Source of the DNA: Mercenaria mercenaria
Lineage: Eukaryota > Mollusca > Bivalvia > Venerida > Veneridae
Assembly (NCBI RefSeq): GCF_021730395.1
Contig: NC_069366.1
Coordinates: 66,717,001-66,781,000, forward strand
DNA length: 64,000 bases
Reading direction: 5' to 3'
In this document: piece by piece, positions 1-13,800 of the stretch
Numbering within the stretch: the stretch's first letter is position 1
Layout of the letters: each line of letters starts with the position of its first letter
The notes under the pieces: generated by a model
Database searches by the model: none
Told to the model about the DNA's origin: nothing
What the model saw: only the letters and a program-made list of their open reading frames with translations
Made by a program: the position numbers and the translations under genes

Positions 1-837
1 TTAGGTAAGAACGGACTATTTTCATTGTCCCGACGGAAAACGATTTCTTACTTCGGAAAGTATGATATCATTATGTCTGTGTAAACTTTTCGGCGGCCTG
101 GTGATCTTCCAGCTAGCTACAGTTCAAACACTACGTGGAATTCATTCAGAAGGTTTACATAAGATAACCAACTGATATAGAATTTATAAACCAGTCTTAG
201 TATATTGCCTTGACACTAGTCAGTTACAAAATTCAAACTCCGAAACAGTGTTAATTCCCCTTATCGGTATTGTTTGACAATATTCCTGCGCGGAGGTTGT
301 TACAAAATTGCGCTTGGCAGGAAATTGCCAATCACGTGGTCGTGTTCTGAGACTGGCCCCCAGACTCAAGTTTAGTATAGATTGAACACCACTAAATCAA
401 GCTATTCTTTATTTCATGTAAAATTCATCTACTTGATAACTTTCCTTCCACCTCTTTTTAGAATATCAGATATTCAGAAATTTACACTGGGAAGAACTAT
501 ACCTCAACTATTGAAAAAAAAATAAAAGAAGGGTGTTTGTTTTTATATAAAAAAGTTTCATTAACTACAACCGGCTAAATGAACTCCTTTTTACTTTTTT
601 AGTATCATTTTGCAGGACTTAATATTCTTACCCGCAATTTTCCTGTAGCATGCAACATAGTATGCAGACTTTGATAAAATACTACAAATACATACTAAAA
701 CCCATTAGAATAAAAGTTGACGAAGGGCACGATGACAAGTGTTTATATCTGGATTACTTGTGATAGACCTGCGTAGGCTTACATTTGATTTAGTAGTGGT
801 CAGCCTTTATAACATTGGACTCATGTCTATTCAGAGC
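1..837. other. AT-rich flank downstream of HSPA12-like gene 1
   Basis: No open frame, RNA gene or repeat that I recognise. It lies 3' of gene 1 and may hold its distal 3' flank. Confidence 0.5.
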
Positions 838-1117
838 TAGAGCGGATGAAGTGGTCCAGTGGTAACAATGTCTAACTACAAAAACAGGGTTCGTGGGTTT
901 GTCACCATACTCCTTTAACTAAAATCATTAACATAGGTATAAGAGTCCCATGTACGTGTGCGTTACCCCTGACACGCTATAGAACAAAGGAAGCTTCTAT
1001 AACTGGAGCGTCTTCTGTATTCTGAACTACTCCCACCGAAAAGAACGCCTCAAGTCGCCAGCAGGGGTCGCTCATATGGGTTTCCGTTGGCGACTATAAA
1101 TAAGCGTACAAACAAAT
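838..1117 (+). repeat. tRNA-derived SINE, family B
   Basis: A degenerate Pol III A box (GTGGTCCAGTGGTAAC) and B box (GGTTCGTGGG) open the unit. It ends in a tail reading TTGGCGACTATAAATAAGCG and then CAAACAAAT. The same tail (GGTGGCGACTATATACAAGC) recurs near 46.8 kb, so this is a dispersed family and not a tRNA gene. No intact cloverleaf is seen. Confidence 0.55.
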
Positions 1118-1224
1118 ATAGTTAGAAAGAAAATATCTGCATTTAGAGATACGTAGTTACTCTTCAAATGTTGGTAGCAAAGGTCACTGAAATAAGGTCT
1201 ATAACGCTACATGATTCATAACAA

Positions 1225-4200
1225 TTATTTCTCAATTTCTGGAAAAGTATTTTTAAATCTTGCTGCTGTTTTGCGGTCAGTTATATTTATCAGAAGTTCT
1301 GTGTCTCCAAATATAAATTCAATATAAATTGTTCTCTCCTCACGTGAAGGATTGGGAATCTGATATTCTATTTTCCCCAGTAACCACGTGTTTTTATCTG
1401 TAACGTAAGTTGGATTTAGATCGGATGAAAAATACACATCAATTTCTATAACTTTCTGGAATGGCTCTATTGACGTAAGTGAGTCATATGACATGAACCC
1501 GACTGGAGCACGGGAACCAGCAGAAATGAACGGACAGAATACGTCTGTGATGAAATCTATTCCGTGTAGGGCAACCATCCGATCTTCAGGGTGGACATCC
1601 GGGTTAAAAAGCTTGGCTTTGCGCAAACCGTACGTATAGCGAATTACTCGCTGAAATATACTGCGTGGTTGGTGCCCAAACATGACAGCCCCTTTCAGAA
1701 TGGCTAGTTCCGGTTCCGGTGGCACTATAATTCTCTGAATGTTTGTTTTCCCCTCAAGCTCAGTTTTCAACACATCTTGAACAACGTTTGAGCCAGCCAT
1801 TCCACCAACTAGAATCAGAATACTACAATCTCTTGCGTTTTTCTCCGATAATACGGCTTTAATACACCGAGCAATATCAGCACAGGCAGATCGAACAAAA
1901 TCGTAAAATATTGAGGGTTCAAAGTGTAGTTTGTTGTCTGCTACTTTTATTTTGTCTCTGTATACCGATTTTGCAATAAGAGAATTCATTGTCTCCCCTT
2001 TATGAATTTTACGACATATCCTTTCTAGTCCTACAGGTATTTTTACTGATAAAGCATTTTTCTGACTTGTTGACAACTGGCATTTATTTCCTTCGAAATC
2101 ACGCAACAGTTCCAGTAGCTCCACTTTTTGTTCATCTAAAAATTCTCTGACCGCCGGCGCGCCAAGGACCCGAACCAGGAATTGAAGAAATGCGTTGTCA
2201 ATATGACCGGATCCGGCGGAACACCCACCACCTCTATTCATTTCTTTAATGCGGCCATCTTGTCTTTTGACATGGAAAACAACGTCAGTAGTGCCACCTT
2301 AAATACAAAGAATACAAAACATCTATGTGTTCTATTTATTTTAGGAAATTTACTCATTATATCTCTATTTCGCGAATATCTATATTTATGGCATCTCCGT
2401 GTTCTTACACCATGGCCTGAGAAATCAGTATTTTCCCAACGAATGTTCAAATTTCTTATCGGGTGCTTGCTATCATTGCACTGTTGATGTCATTTTTATA
2501 AAAGTGGACGCCATTGCTAAGATTATTAGCTTTATAAAAATATAAATACAATGCATATGTATACACTCTTTCTTTCGCGGATTAATATTGTGTTCCTGCA
2601 GATCACTTGCCTATTTCTCGATAAAATCTAATGACCTATATGTAAATATATTCTTTTTACAATTATGACTTATTTGGAAGCTGAATTAGACAAATAGATT
2701 CAAAACTAGTTGCCAAAACTCCTAGTATTCAAGTACCTTGTTAGTTGCCTTGCCGTTCCAACGAAAAACAAAACACCAAACATACAGTTCATTCCCAATA
2801 TAAATTACCTCCAATATCAGCCACACAGTATGTTGTTCCAACACCATGTATGGGTAGTTTACCAACACCTTTCATGTTCTGACAGAACACCGATGCCACT
2901 TCAGCTTCAAGGGCTAGTTTGAGACGTTCTGCGGGTATACCTGCCTGTAAATTTCATAACATATTTTGATCAAGGTCTTTTTCTTATATATAACAACAGC
3001 TATGACCCACTATTTTTATTTCAGAAAACCTAATCCATGTCTTCCACATGCAAAACTGTGACTGCCTGTCCATGCTGTCGCGGAATCTTCCGGCTCCTCT
3101 ACCAAAGCCAGAGGTTCACCGGTGCCAAAGTGTTAAAAGCCCTTCTGTGCCTTGTTTTTATTGTGGTTTGATACCATTTTAGACAGTATTTTATAAATGT
3201 TACTCATAACGGGATCACATGGTAAACTTAGAAATAGTATCGATAGATTCCTACTATATGAATGTGTACATGGCAGTAACTGAACAAATGAATATACATG
3301 GAATGTGTTTTCTGCTCTCGGGCGCAGTCTGAAATAAGTAAAATTCTGTTCTGAATGCCTAGTGCAAGGGAGACAATTCAAACAGAATGAGATACTCTAT
3401 TAAATTCCGATAGGAAGGGAGAATTCTGCCTTTGCGACCAGTGCAGATCATGATCAGCCTGCACATCTGTGCCGTCTGATCATGATATGCACTGGCCGCC
3501 ATTCAGTATCTTTTTGGTATGTACCCCTTTTAACAGTTAATGGTACTGTTCAAATTGAAAGATGGATAAGTTCATTATACATGTAGACATTTAGCTGGGT
3601 AAGGAATAGTCTGTTTGTTAGCGTAATGTGGATCAACTCTGGTGATATTGTTAATGTCACATTTTATTCCTTCAGAAAAAAGAAGAATAAAAGCAAGGAC
3701 GTACTTGTATCGCAGCCTGTCGGATAAACTGCTTTGATACGTCGTTCCAAAATGCTGGTACCGTCACCATCCACTTTATGTCCTCAGTTGCGACCTCTTT
3801 ACCGCGCATGCGTAGAGCGTTCAGAAGATGGCTTTTTAGGAATCGTATTGCCGCTGCAAACACCTTTAACGCAGGGATTGGTTTTCCATTTTCATCTTTC
3901 AAATTGAGCGACATCTTTATTGCCTTTTGACAACAATACAAAAAGAATGTTTATCGACTTCTGTGCTTATCACCTTTTAATCACTGATATTTCGGGTGTG
4001 GAACACTCCCCCACCACCGCCCCTGCAAATCCTTTTAAAACCTTTTTCTCACTAGCCTGTTTGAATTAGCTCTCTGTTGTATGGTTAGTGTCTGCGTTGG
4101 GATGTACAATGATGATGAAAAAGGTTAAACAGGTGGGCAGTAGTCGGGCCTGGGGGTCCACGTGTTTTACTCCATGTGTGTATGTGCTTTTAATCAGAGT

Positions 4201-5107
4201 ACTGGTTGAAATCTTGATGGAATTGTAAATAAATGTCAGGCCAGCTTAAACTCATACCATGAGTAACTACGTATCGGAAGCTCTGTAGTTTGACCTTCAC
4301 GATGAAGTTCCATGGAGTTTTGCAGTTTGGGTAATATTTTTGACAGAACTGTCTACACCAAACAGAAAGTGACTACATATATAGTTACATGTAAAAATGT
4401 TTAAAATATAGTTCCATATAGTTTCATATTTGATATAATAAGAAATTAGTATCATGTAATATATTACAAAATATACAAACAAATTTCAGGTTACCTGAGA
4501 AGAGGCTAGTTTAGTCTTGAAACGTTTGAAAAAGAAACATCTCAGATGACGTCCTTGTTGATAAAGTTCCAGATAGCGTTTTTCTGCTTCATAGCCGAAC
4601 GCTTCAAACTCTCTCTTCTCGTTTAATAGTAGGTGGGAGGGGGTTTTGAATGTAGACACAGATTTATCCGCACCATTCCAGTGTCCATTCATTATGACGC
4701 TGTCCATGTTTTCATCCAGTTCACGTCTTTGCAAAAACACAAAGATGGTATAATTTTTAGACCGTCTGCTTCCACATTAGATGTTAAGAACACATGAGAA
4801 TTCCCCAAACTATTCGTTACACTTAAACTTAAAATTCTCGTATATTCAGCTGGACTTAATTTATACTCCTTGTTATAATATCTATTTAAGCCATGTTTCG
4901 TAATTATAATGAAAATATACAAAATGGAAACATGAACAGCCTTGAAGAATAAAATTAGAACATAAGGGAAAGATAATATATTTACCGGATTCCATAGGCA
5001 TATCCCGAGTACGACGTTCCGATATCAATCGCAGCTACCATAGAAAATGCAGAGTCGTCTATTGTTGTCACGGACGCACGTGATCTCGAGCTCATTGCAA
5101 CACTCAT
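1225..5107 (-). CDS. HSPA12-like (HSP70 family member 12A/B-type) protein, gene 1, five exons
   Basis: Inferred exons on the minus strand, in transcript order: 5107-4986, 4726-4495, 3923-3705, 2944-2809, 2297-1225. All borders are GT-AG, phases agree (2, 0, 0, 1), and the sum is 1782 nt, or 593 aa. The HSP70-type ATPase signatures are visible: phosphate-1 AAIDIGTSYSGYAYG (about residues 25-39), phosphate-2 ADIGGGTTDVV (about 233-243) and the adenosine loop VGGMAGS (about 400-406). The tail lacks a classical substrate-binding domain and EEVD end, as is usual for HSPA12. Known family: atypical HSP70s with an actin/HSP70 ATPase fold, strongly expanded in bivalves and linked there to stress and immunity; the substrate is unknown. 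The ATG at 5107 is the first one in frame in exon 1. A same-direction paralogue follows upstream (7858-15382). The family call is firm; exon borders were judged by eye and not confirmed by RNA. Confidence 0.88.
3428..3605. repeat. Partial copy of a non-autonomous repeat (family C), in intron 3 of HSPA12-like gene 1
   Basis: Contains GCGACCAGTGCAGATCATGA, then GATCATGATATGCACTGGCC, AGTTAATGGTACTGTTCAAA and a tail similar to the copies at about 40.69 and 45.61 kb. Those copies begin with AACCTTTA and end with an inverted form of it. Here the outer ends look lost. Confidence 0.5.
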
Positions 5108-7857
5108 TGTGTCCTTCGGTCCTCGTGTTGATAGCCAATATCATAAACTATAGAAATGCTGTTTTCGGATAATTCATTTCGGAATAGTTATTGTTTACTA
5201 GTAACCATTTACTCCTGCTACCTTGCATCTTTTCGAAACGCAATGCCGGAATATCATTAAATAATTTTCCACGACCAGTATAATTTCTATAGTAGTTCAT
5301 CCGTCTCAAATAATAAAAAAAAATACTTTGAAAACCAAACTCAGTAAGAAGTAAATATGCGATAGAATAATAATATTTTAGATGTTTAGATATTCTACAT
5401 GCACACCTACAATGAAGATTACCTGAGATTAATGGATTAAAATCAACATGTACAGCGGATTAGAAACGTAAGTTTAGCTAAGTCAACCGGATTAATTCAG
5501 ATATAAATGTATAAACGTCAGGGTTACGTACTGTTTTGTGTAGACAGAAACATACCCTGCATATAGTTAGCTTCTTTGAACTACATAAAATGAACAAACT
5601 TCCATCGCATATTTTACACCGGTAATTTAAGATGCACGTTTTTTTTCCCACTGAACAGTGCCAATACAAAACAAAATTCAGAAAAAAAAACATAATTATA
5701 GTGCCCAAGACCAAAAATGGTTGAAAATAAACATCATTAACAAAGCAAAATATCGACATTTGTCATAAATTTAATTCGTTATACTTTTTCAACTGATGCA
5801 TCGCGAAATTTTGATAATGGAATCTCTTTGTGAGAAATATGTATTTTAAGACTACGTTTATATGATTAACGATACAAAAAAAACAAACTTAAGTACATTT
5901 ACTTTACAGTAACAGCCACAAACGATTTTATATTAAGACATCCGAAACTTACAAGACGCACTTTTAAAAAGTATACAATATTCTCGTTTAGTCAGCCCAC
6001 TTGTGAATGATTGACGTCAGGAAATAGTAGGTGTTATCTGATCTTAAAAACTTATTACACACAAATGACTCAGACAAACGCGTGTGAAAAAAAGAAAGAA
6101 AATTCATTTGGTTTAGACCCTGCTTTTGACAGTCGCATTCCTCACAGGTCCAAACTTGTATTCTTCAAAATGGTATATGAGGAATATGATTTGTGAAAAA
6201 AATATGGTTCGACAGCATTTAGAAGTTTACAAGTGTTTGTAGTGTTGTTCTTTCTCCTTAATATGGTTCTTTAACTTTTGTTTACACATATTTGGGTAAA
6301 ACTGATTAGTTCTCCAAATTTTTGAGAGAAAAAAAGAAATTCTGCTGAAGTCATATATGAAATACTAATGTTTGAAATATCACAAACTATCCATATAAAT
6401 AGCCCAAAATGTTTCAAAAGAAGTTCTGAAATGCTTCTAAAAGCAGACAAGAGATTTCACACACCCACCACAAATTATAAAAATAAATAAATAAATAAAA
6501 TATATAAATACAAATACAAAGCAGTAACAACAACCAAACAAAATTAAGAGGAAACACGTCATGAATGCCAGAGTGAGCTCGAATGCTCGGAATAAGTGGT
6601 GTTTTCCCTGTGCCCAACACTGAGTTACTTGTCATGTGATATGCGTTATATTAACGCAGTAAAAATTTAATTTCTACTGGCTGATTGATACATAAGACGG
6701 GCACTAATTTTCAAAAAAGAAAGGTCGTCACGGTGCACAAAAACTTGCCGTAGAAGTCGGTCAAAGAGAGATAAGCAATGTTTGTATAAAAAGTTATTCC
6801 AGTTTTAAAAAACAAACAAACAAACGAAAAACCCATTAGCCAATTACAGAACCTTATAAAAGTAACAATTTTTGTAATATTACACCAATATAAAGGAGTG
6901 TTGCTGTAAAAAGGAAAGAAATGATACGGTATTTTTTCTTTGCTGAAGCGAATCGTGTAAAATAGTCAACACAAACACTAACACGTGTTAGAAACTTTCC
7001 ACACAACCTCCAAAATTAATTCAAGCTAAACTCATTGACACAACCACTAAAATGAATCTTAAATCACCAAGAGCAACCTTTAAAACGAATTCCAAAAGCA
7101 TCAATATGAACACAAAAAGGTATATCTGAAAACGAGACTGATCGGTCTTTAACAATTAAAAAGCGGACCAAAACAGGCCAAAACACTATTACTGCCATCA
7201 ACGCTACATTTCTTCAAAAGAAAGAACTCTTTTGTGACAAATATTTTCATATTTATTTACATCAGTAATATTATTTTAAAAAAACCTAACAAAACCAAAC
7301 AAAAATAACATTTACGAGCTGCTTATTAACGATTTTCAGCACTTTTGCAAAAATATACATGCACAGCATTTTTGAAAAGCATACATGCATGTTTTTCTAA
7401 CGGTACTATTCTCTTATAGGTACATTTTATTTCAGCTGGCCGCTCCGTTCAAACGTATCAAAGCACATTGTAATATTCAAGTGAGTGCTATATACATGTA
7501 TATAGCTGAGTGCTTTGAATGTGACTTATCCTGTTGAAATGGGCTTTTCTTCTTACTTTTTTTCTGATACAATTTCACGTAACCGATAACTGAACGGAGA
7601 TAATTCAAGACTGTAATATGATAATTTAAGAAATCACAATGTATCCAAGAACAAACACTTAACGAGTTTAGAATTCCAGATAGTGTTTCAACTTTCCGGG
7701 AGCTTTTGACCCTGAGCATAATAAAGGTGGCATCACACTGTTTGTTTCTTTGATTGCGATGTCTTTGTTGAAGGTTTGTTTTACTTGTATTGTGTACGGT
7801 ATCAACATACACAACATTTCTTCCATAATGAACTTTCCTTGGGCTAGGCGGGATCTG
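5108..7857. other. Intergenic region between the two HSPA12-like genes
   Basis: About 2.7 kb, very AT-rich, with simple A/T and CAAA-type runs (for example near 6480 and 6820). It must hold the promoter of gene 1 and the 3' end of gene 2. I see no further gene, RNA or well-formed mobile element. Confidence 0.5.
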
Positions 7858-10800
7858 TTATTTTGCTTTTAACACCGGGAATGTATATTTTGTCTTGAAC
7901 GAAGTTTTCTTGTCAGTAATAATCAATTCAAGTTCAGTACCTCCTAACACAAAGTCTATATAAATTGTTCTTGCCTCTTCCGAGGGAATCGGTATTTCAT
8001 ACTCGATTTTTCCAAGGCTTTCACAACCTTCGTCAGTTACAAAATTGTGAGAGAGTGACGATGATTGGTACAAGTCTATTTCAATTTTCTTTTGCAGTGG
8101 TTCCGTTGTTGTTAGAGCCTGGTGAGAGATGAAGCCGGCTGGTACCCGGGTGCCAACTGTGAGGAAAGGTGAAAATATATCGAGGATATATTCTATCCCA
8201 TTTAGTACGGACCTTCGTGACGGATCGTGCATTTCTGGATTATACAATCTGGCAATCCGCAGACCTTGCGTGTATCGGTTTATCCTGCAAGAAATAGCCC
8301 CTGGGTTGTGCCCAAATATCACTGCACCCTTTAGCACTGCTACATCAGAGTCTGGTGGGACTATAATCTGTTTGATCTGACTTTTACCGACCAGTTCTTG
8401 ATGCATTATTTCCTGCACAACTTCAGAGTCAGCAAATGCCCCAGTCAGGACAAGGATGGAAACGTCTTTTGCAGTTTTGAAACTGGATAACGTGTGACTG
8501 ATAAGTTTTGCCATTTCTACAGTGATTGCCCTGAAAAATTCATTGCTAATGACGGCATCTATCCGGAGCCTTTGGCCGACTAGTTTGACTCTTCCTTTGT
8601 AAACTGAGCGGAATATCACGTTAGCAAGGTTATCATTGTACTGTTGCTTTTGGCACAACAACTGAATGCATGCTGGTACTTTGAGTTCAATGTAACTGGT
8701 CGTTATGGGTGTCACGTTTCGCTTTTTATATTCAAATTCATGCATCATAGTCAGAAATTCTTTCCTATATCTGTTCACAAATTCATCAGTTATAGCGTCG
8801 CCAAGTAGTTTATGAAGGAACTGTACGAAAATGTTGTCTACCGATCCACCACCAAGTTTGGCACCGACGCCTCTACTCACCTCACGTAGGCCATCCCGGC
8901 GTTTTTCATGTATTATTATATCTGTTAATCCGCCTGGAACATAAAAAATATTTTAATACCGTTTTGTAAGAATTAATTATCAAAATTAATATCAAAATTG
9001 AGTTTTTCTAAATAGACCCTTAGGCGTACAAACTACCAACCACACTATTTTGTGAACATATTAAAATGCCTGCAAATCAAATACAAGATACTCTTTGCAT
9101 AATTGAAATTTCATAAAATATTTCAAAATAAAGGGAGCAAATCCATTATTACTCAATGATAATGATGATCATAGTGTCACAAGTCCAAGATACAATTCAA
9201 TGAAATACAACGGATATCAGATATTATTTTCAATCTTTCAATCAGTCGGTGCAGACTATTTATAGAGCTTTGTTTCTAGAGCAAGCGGCGTAAAAATGCC
9301 TTGATGTACAATTAAAACTGACATATTCCTTTTAAGCTGTTTTGGGGCCTCCGTGGCCGAGTGGTTAAGGTCGCTGACTTCAAATCACTTGCCCCTCATC
9401 GATGTGGGTTCGAGTCTCACTCAGGGCGTAGAATTCTTCATGTGAGGAAGCCATCCAGCTGGCTTACGGAAGGTCGGTGGTTCTATCCAGGTGCCCGCTC
9501 GTGATGAAATAATGCACGGAGGGGCACCTGGGGTCTTCCTCCACCATTAAAGCTGAAAAGTCGCCGTATGACCTATCATGTGTCGGTGCGACGTTAAATT
9601 AAAAAAAAAAAAATAAGCTGTTTTAGTTTGTTCGAAAAATGTAGAACCTGCATCTTACGAAATCTGTTATTCAATATTTCAATTAAAGACTACTTTATTC
9701 ATTTCACTCTGCGACTCATTGTTTGCTCTGAATATTGTGCTATTATTTTACCAATAAACCACATTTTAAACGAGTTTTGGACATTTAAACACGACACAAA
9801 GAAAGGTTTTATGGCATTGTACTGTTTCAAACTAATTTTGTGGCACGGAAGTGTAATACTTAATGAATTTCTATACCTGTACATAGATTAGTCAAAGAAA
9901 GATTTAAGATTTTACAACAAATAGAAGTACTATTTAGTTTCTGTGGTACTTTTATATGTAGAAATGTGTCATTCTTCTTAGGAATATAGACTAACAAAAT
10001 ATTAAATAATTGTCCAAAAGGTGACATTATACAACATCCTTACCACCAATATCCGCTAGAGCATACTTGGTACCGGATTTAAGCACTGGCAGTTTGTCAT
10101 TAGAGAACAAGTTTGAGGGCATGCTCTGAACAAAGATGGACGCTGCTTCCGGTTCTAGTCCCAGTTTTATCATTGAATCTGGAATCCCTGCCTGTAACAT
10201 GTAGAAAAAATAGCATAACATTTTAAATGTATAGAATTGAAAAATACAAACTTTATTTTTTAAGAAACACTCAAGAACAAGTGAGTGAAATGGAATTGAA
10301 TTGTTTGGCACTTGAGATAGAGCATCCACAGGGGTAGCTGCTTTGTTCGCAGTTGGTTGGGGCTTTATAAATGTAACACTGACAATGACAGTTACCTATG
10401 GCACATATAAATGTAATTCTAACCATTGTAGCTGTTTTGTGCATGGATTGAATGACAAAAGATATAACACCAACCATGACAGGTGCTTTGGACAGAAGAA
10501 ATCGCACTAACCACTACAGATGATTTGTGTAAGAATTTTAAATTGACACTTATAGGTAACAATAGCCTATTTAGTTATATAAATGTAATTCTGAACATTG
10601 TAAGCACTTTGCGCATGGATTACTGGGACACAAGATAATACACTTACCATTTACAGCTGCTTTGCTCAGAAATGATTTGTTACTATAAATATAACACTTC
10701 TCATTACAAGTGCTTTGCGCATAAATGATTTGGTGCTATGAGTATAACACTTACCATTACAGCTGCTTTGCGCATGAATGATTTGGTACTATAAGAATAA

Positions 10801-13800
10801 CACTTACCATTACAGCTGCTTTGCGCATGAATGATTTGGTACTATAAGAATAACACTTACCGTTACAGCTGCTTTGCGCATGAATGATTTGGTACTATAA
10901 ATATAACACTTCTCATTACAGCTGCTTTGCGCATGAATGATTTGGTGTTATAAGTATAACACTTACCACTACAGCTGCTTTGCGCATGAATGATTTGGTA
11001 CTATGAGTATAACACTTCTCATTACAAGTGCTTTGCGCATAAATGATTTGGTGCTATGAGTATAACACTTACCATTACAGCTGCTTTGCGCATGAATGAT
11101 TTGGTACTATAAGAATAACACTTACCATTACAGCTGCTTTGCGCATGAATGATTTGGTACTATAATATAACACTTCTCATTACAAGTGCTTTGCGCATGA
11201 ATGATTTGGTACTATAAATATAACACTTACCACTACAGCTGCTTTGCGCGTGAATGATTTGGTACTATAAGTATAACACTTACCATTACAGCTGCTTTGC
11301 GCATGAATGATTTGGTGCTATAAGTAAAACACTTACCATGTTAGCTGCTTTACGCATGAATTGTTTAGCAGACTCGGAGCAGAACGCTGGCACCGTGATG
11401 ACCCAACGAATGTCGTCTGTATCTGCATCTTTCCCGCGCAGACAGAGGTCATTTAATAACTGACTCTTCAAATAGCGAAGTGAGAGAGAAAATACTTTTA
11501 GAGCTGAAAACGCTCTTCCGCCTTCGTCCGTTATTAGAGAATTGAAACGCAGATCCTAAGAAGAAAGAAAACAAAAACATGTTAAAAGGTCAGTTTAGCC
11601 CAACTAAACACAGAGTCACTTAATTTCTTATTTCGGCTTTTGCATGATTATGCAATTGTTTAGACAATCATTTCATACATTTTCAACTTTGAAGTGACTT
11701 TACGCCCTAAAACACAATAGGATTATTATAATAGTAGCTTGATCTGGGATGGTGTATCCGGTTTGAGTGGATTTTGCCAGGTCGGATCGCGCCGAGTGTG
11801 ACCCGTCCTGTCAAAATCCACGAGAGCTGAATACTAAAACCCAGATGAAACTACCGCTAAAATTAACACACTTTTAATTATATACACCCACCTTTTTGTT
11901 TGTTGTTTTGTTACATAAAGAAATCTTCAATGTTTACCGATGTAAAAATGGGACTGAATGTAGCTTTTGTGTGCGCTATTTATAAAATCAGGTCATACAT
12001 ATTGAATGAAAGGAGTCCGGCAAAATACAACACAAAAGATACAATACGGATTTATTTCTTCATGTTCATATTTACTTGTTAAATACAAAACGTATTTTTG
12101 ACAGAATTTATATAGGTATATAATAACAGAAATTTCTGAATTTTATTTTTTCCATAAAAAAAATGAACAACAATGTCGTAGATAAGTGGAGAGTTAGAAG
12201 ATTGTATTTGACATGAAAACATAATTTTATAGCTTTCACATTTTCCAGTGGCATTAAATCTTTGTCATTTATCTACCTGTATTCCAACCAGTTTTGGTTT
12301 GAATCTACGGAAGTAGAAATATTTGTTTTGTCTTCCTTCCCTGACAAGTTCTAAATATAGTTTCTCCGCCTCATATCCATACGCCTCGAACTCTTTCTTT
12401 TCGTTCAGTAACAAACAAGATGGAGTACGCAGGCTTGTAAGCGTCTTGTCAGTGTTCAGCCATGCTGGATTCATCACTTGAATAAACGGAATGACTCAGT
12501 ATTACAACAAAGCAAAAACTGTAGATAAAGGAACCTTTGTAAAGAAAATATACATGGATTCCTTTGGTTGAACAACTGATTACATAGCTTGATCAAATTT
12601 AATGTGGGGTGAAAACTCATTCAGAAGGACTTTGCTTCCAGTGTAATCATGGACAATGTTGCTGGCCCTTTAACATCATGAATTCCATTTATGATAAATT
12701 CCTTTTAAGCCAGTGCACGCTCACGGGTACTAAACAGTGCCTGCGGCACTGCCTGTGCCGACGAGGATTGAAGGCACCTTGCTTCCTGTACCGCAGGTAC
12801 TTCGTCAATGTTTACAAAACGAGCGAGATCTGTGAGTGATTTTTGTCATTTTTATCATTTTGTAACTGCATGAAGCATTTTTTCAAAAATCGGGGAATGT
12901 AGCGGGGTGTAAATGTATCTTATCTACATATCCATGCTTAAATTTGTGGCAAAAGATCAATTTCCTAGAAACGTAAGGACAAATAAGTTTGGAATGAAAC
13001 GTGATTTTTTTCACATCAGTGACTGTTTAGACTCATTTCTTTTCGCTGACCAATACGATGCCGTCTCTGCCGTCGTAAGTCATATTTATAAATGACATGT
13101 GATCTGCTAAAACATAAAACGTGTCCAGAAAATTCCGAATTTGAACGTTATGCCAATTTTTAAAAAGTGCCGCAGGCATTTCGACGATGCCGCAGCCCCT
13201 TCGAGGTGCCGCAGGCACTTCGAAAAGTTTCATAAATTTGGTCCATAACTAACCAAATCTCAAATAACTCGCATTCGTACGATTATATTTTATATTCACA
13301 AATATAAAAAGTATAGCAATCGGTTTATCTTCGCGGGTAATCTTAAACTCTAGTACGCGATTGTTCCGGTCAGTTTATTTCCCAAATATTATGCTTTTTG
13401 AAAATTGCCTTCTCTGTCCATCCTATGCTGCCCGATATGTTATTCTTTTTTTTTAAAGTTTTGTTTGCAGGAAACGAATAGGTTTTTACGTACATGTAAA
13501 AATTCTCCCGTTTGATCGTTTATGAGCTATACTTATTAAGTTCTCCATTTTTCTGAAAACATTTTTACAATATAGGGCTATATTTTTTTTTTTTTTTGTA
13601 GATATACTTAATATTTCCAGGAAACGTTAGGCTATTAAAATAACTACAGAAAATTTCAACATCAATATAGTTTCTGATTTTATACCGAAATACAATGTAA
13701 CTGTCTAGCTAGTAAATGTTAGCTGTCCACAATGGGCTCTTACACAAATGGTATCGAGATTGTAATGTGAATCATCGCAATAATATTTACAGGAAACTTC

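Noticed and set aside
1129-8380. Plus-strand open frames opposite the HSPA12-like exons (for example 2182-2487, 8129-8380)
   Set aside because: Shadows of strongly conserved minus-strand coding exons.
10640-11340. CRISPR-like array
   Set aside because: Units are contiguous without unique spacers, lie in a eukaryotic intron and derive from the adjacent exon border.
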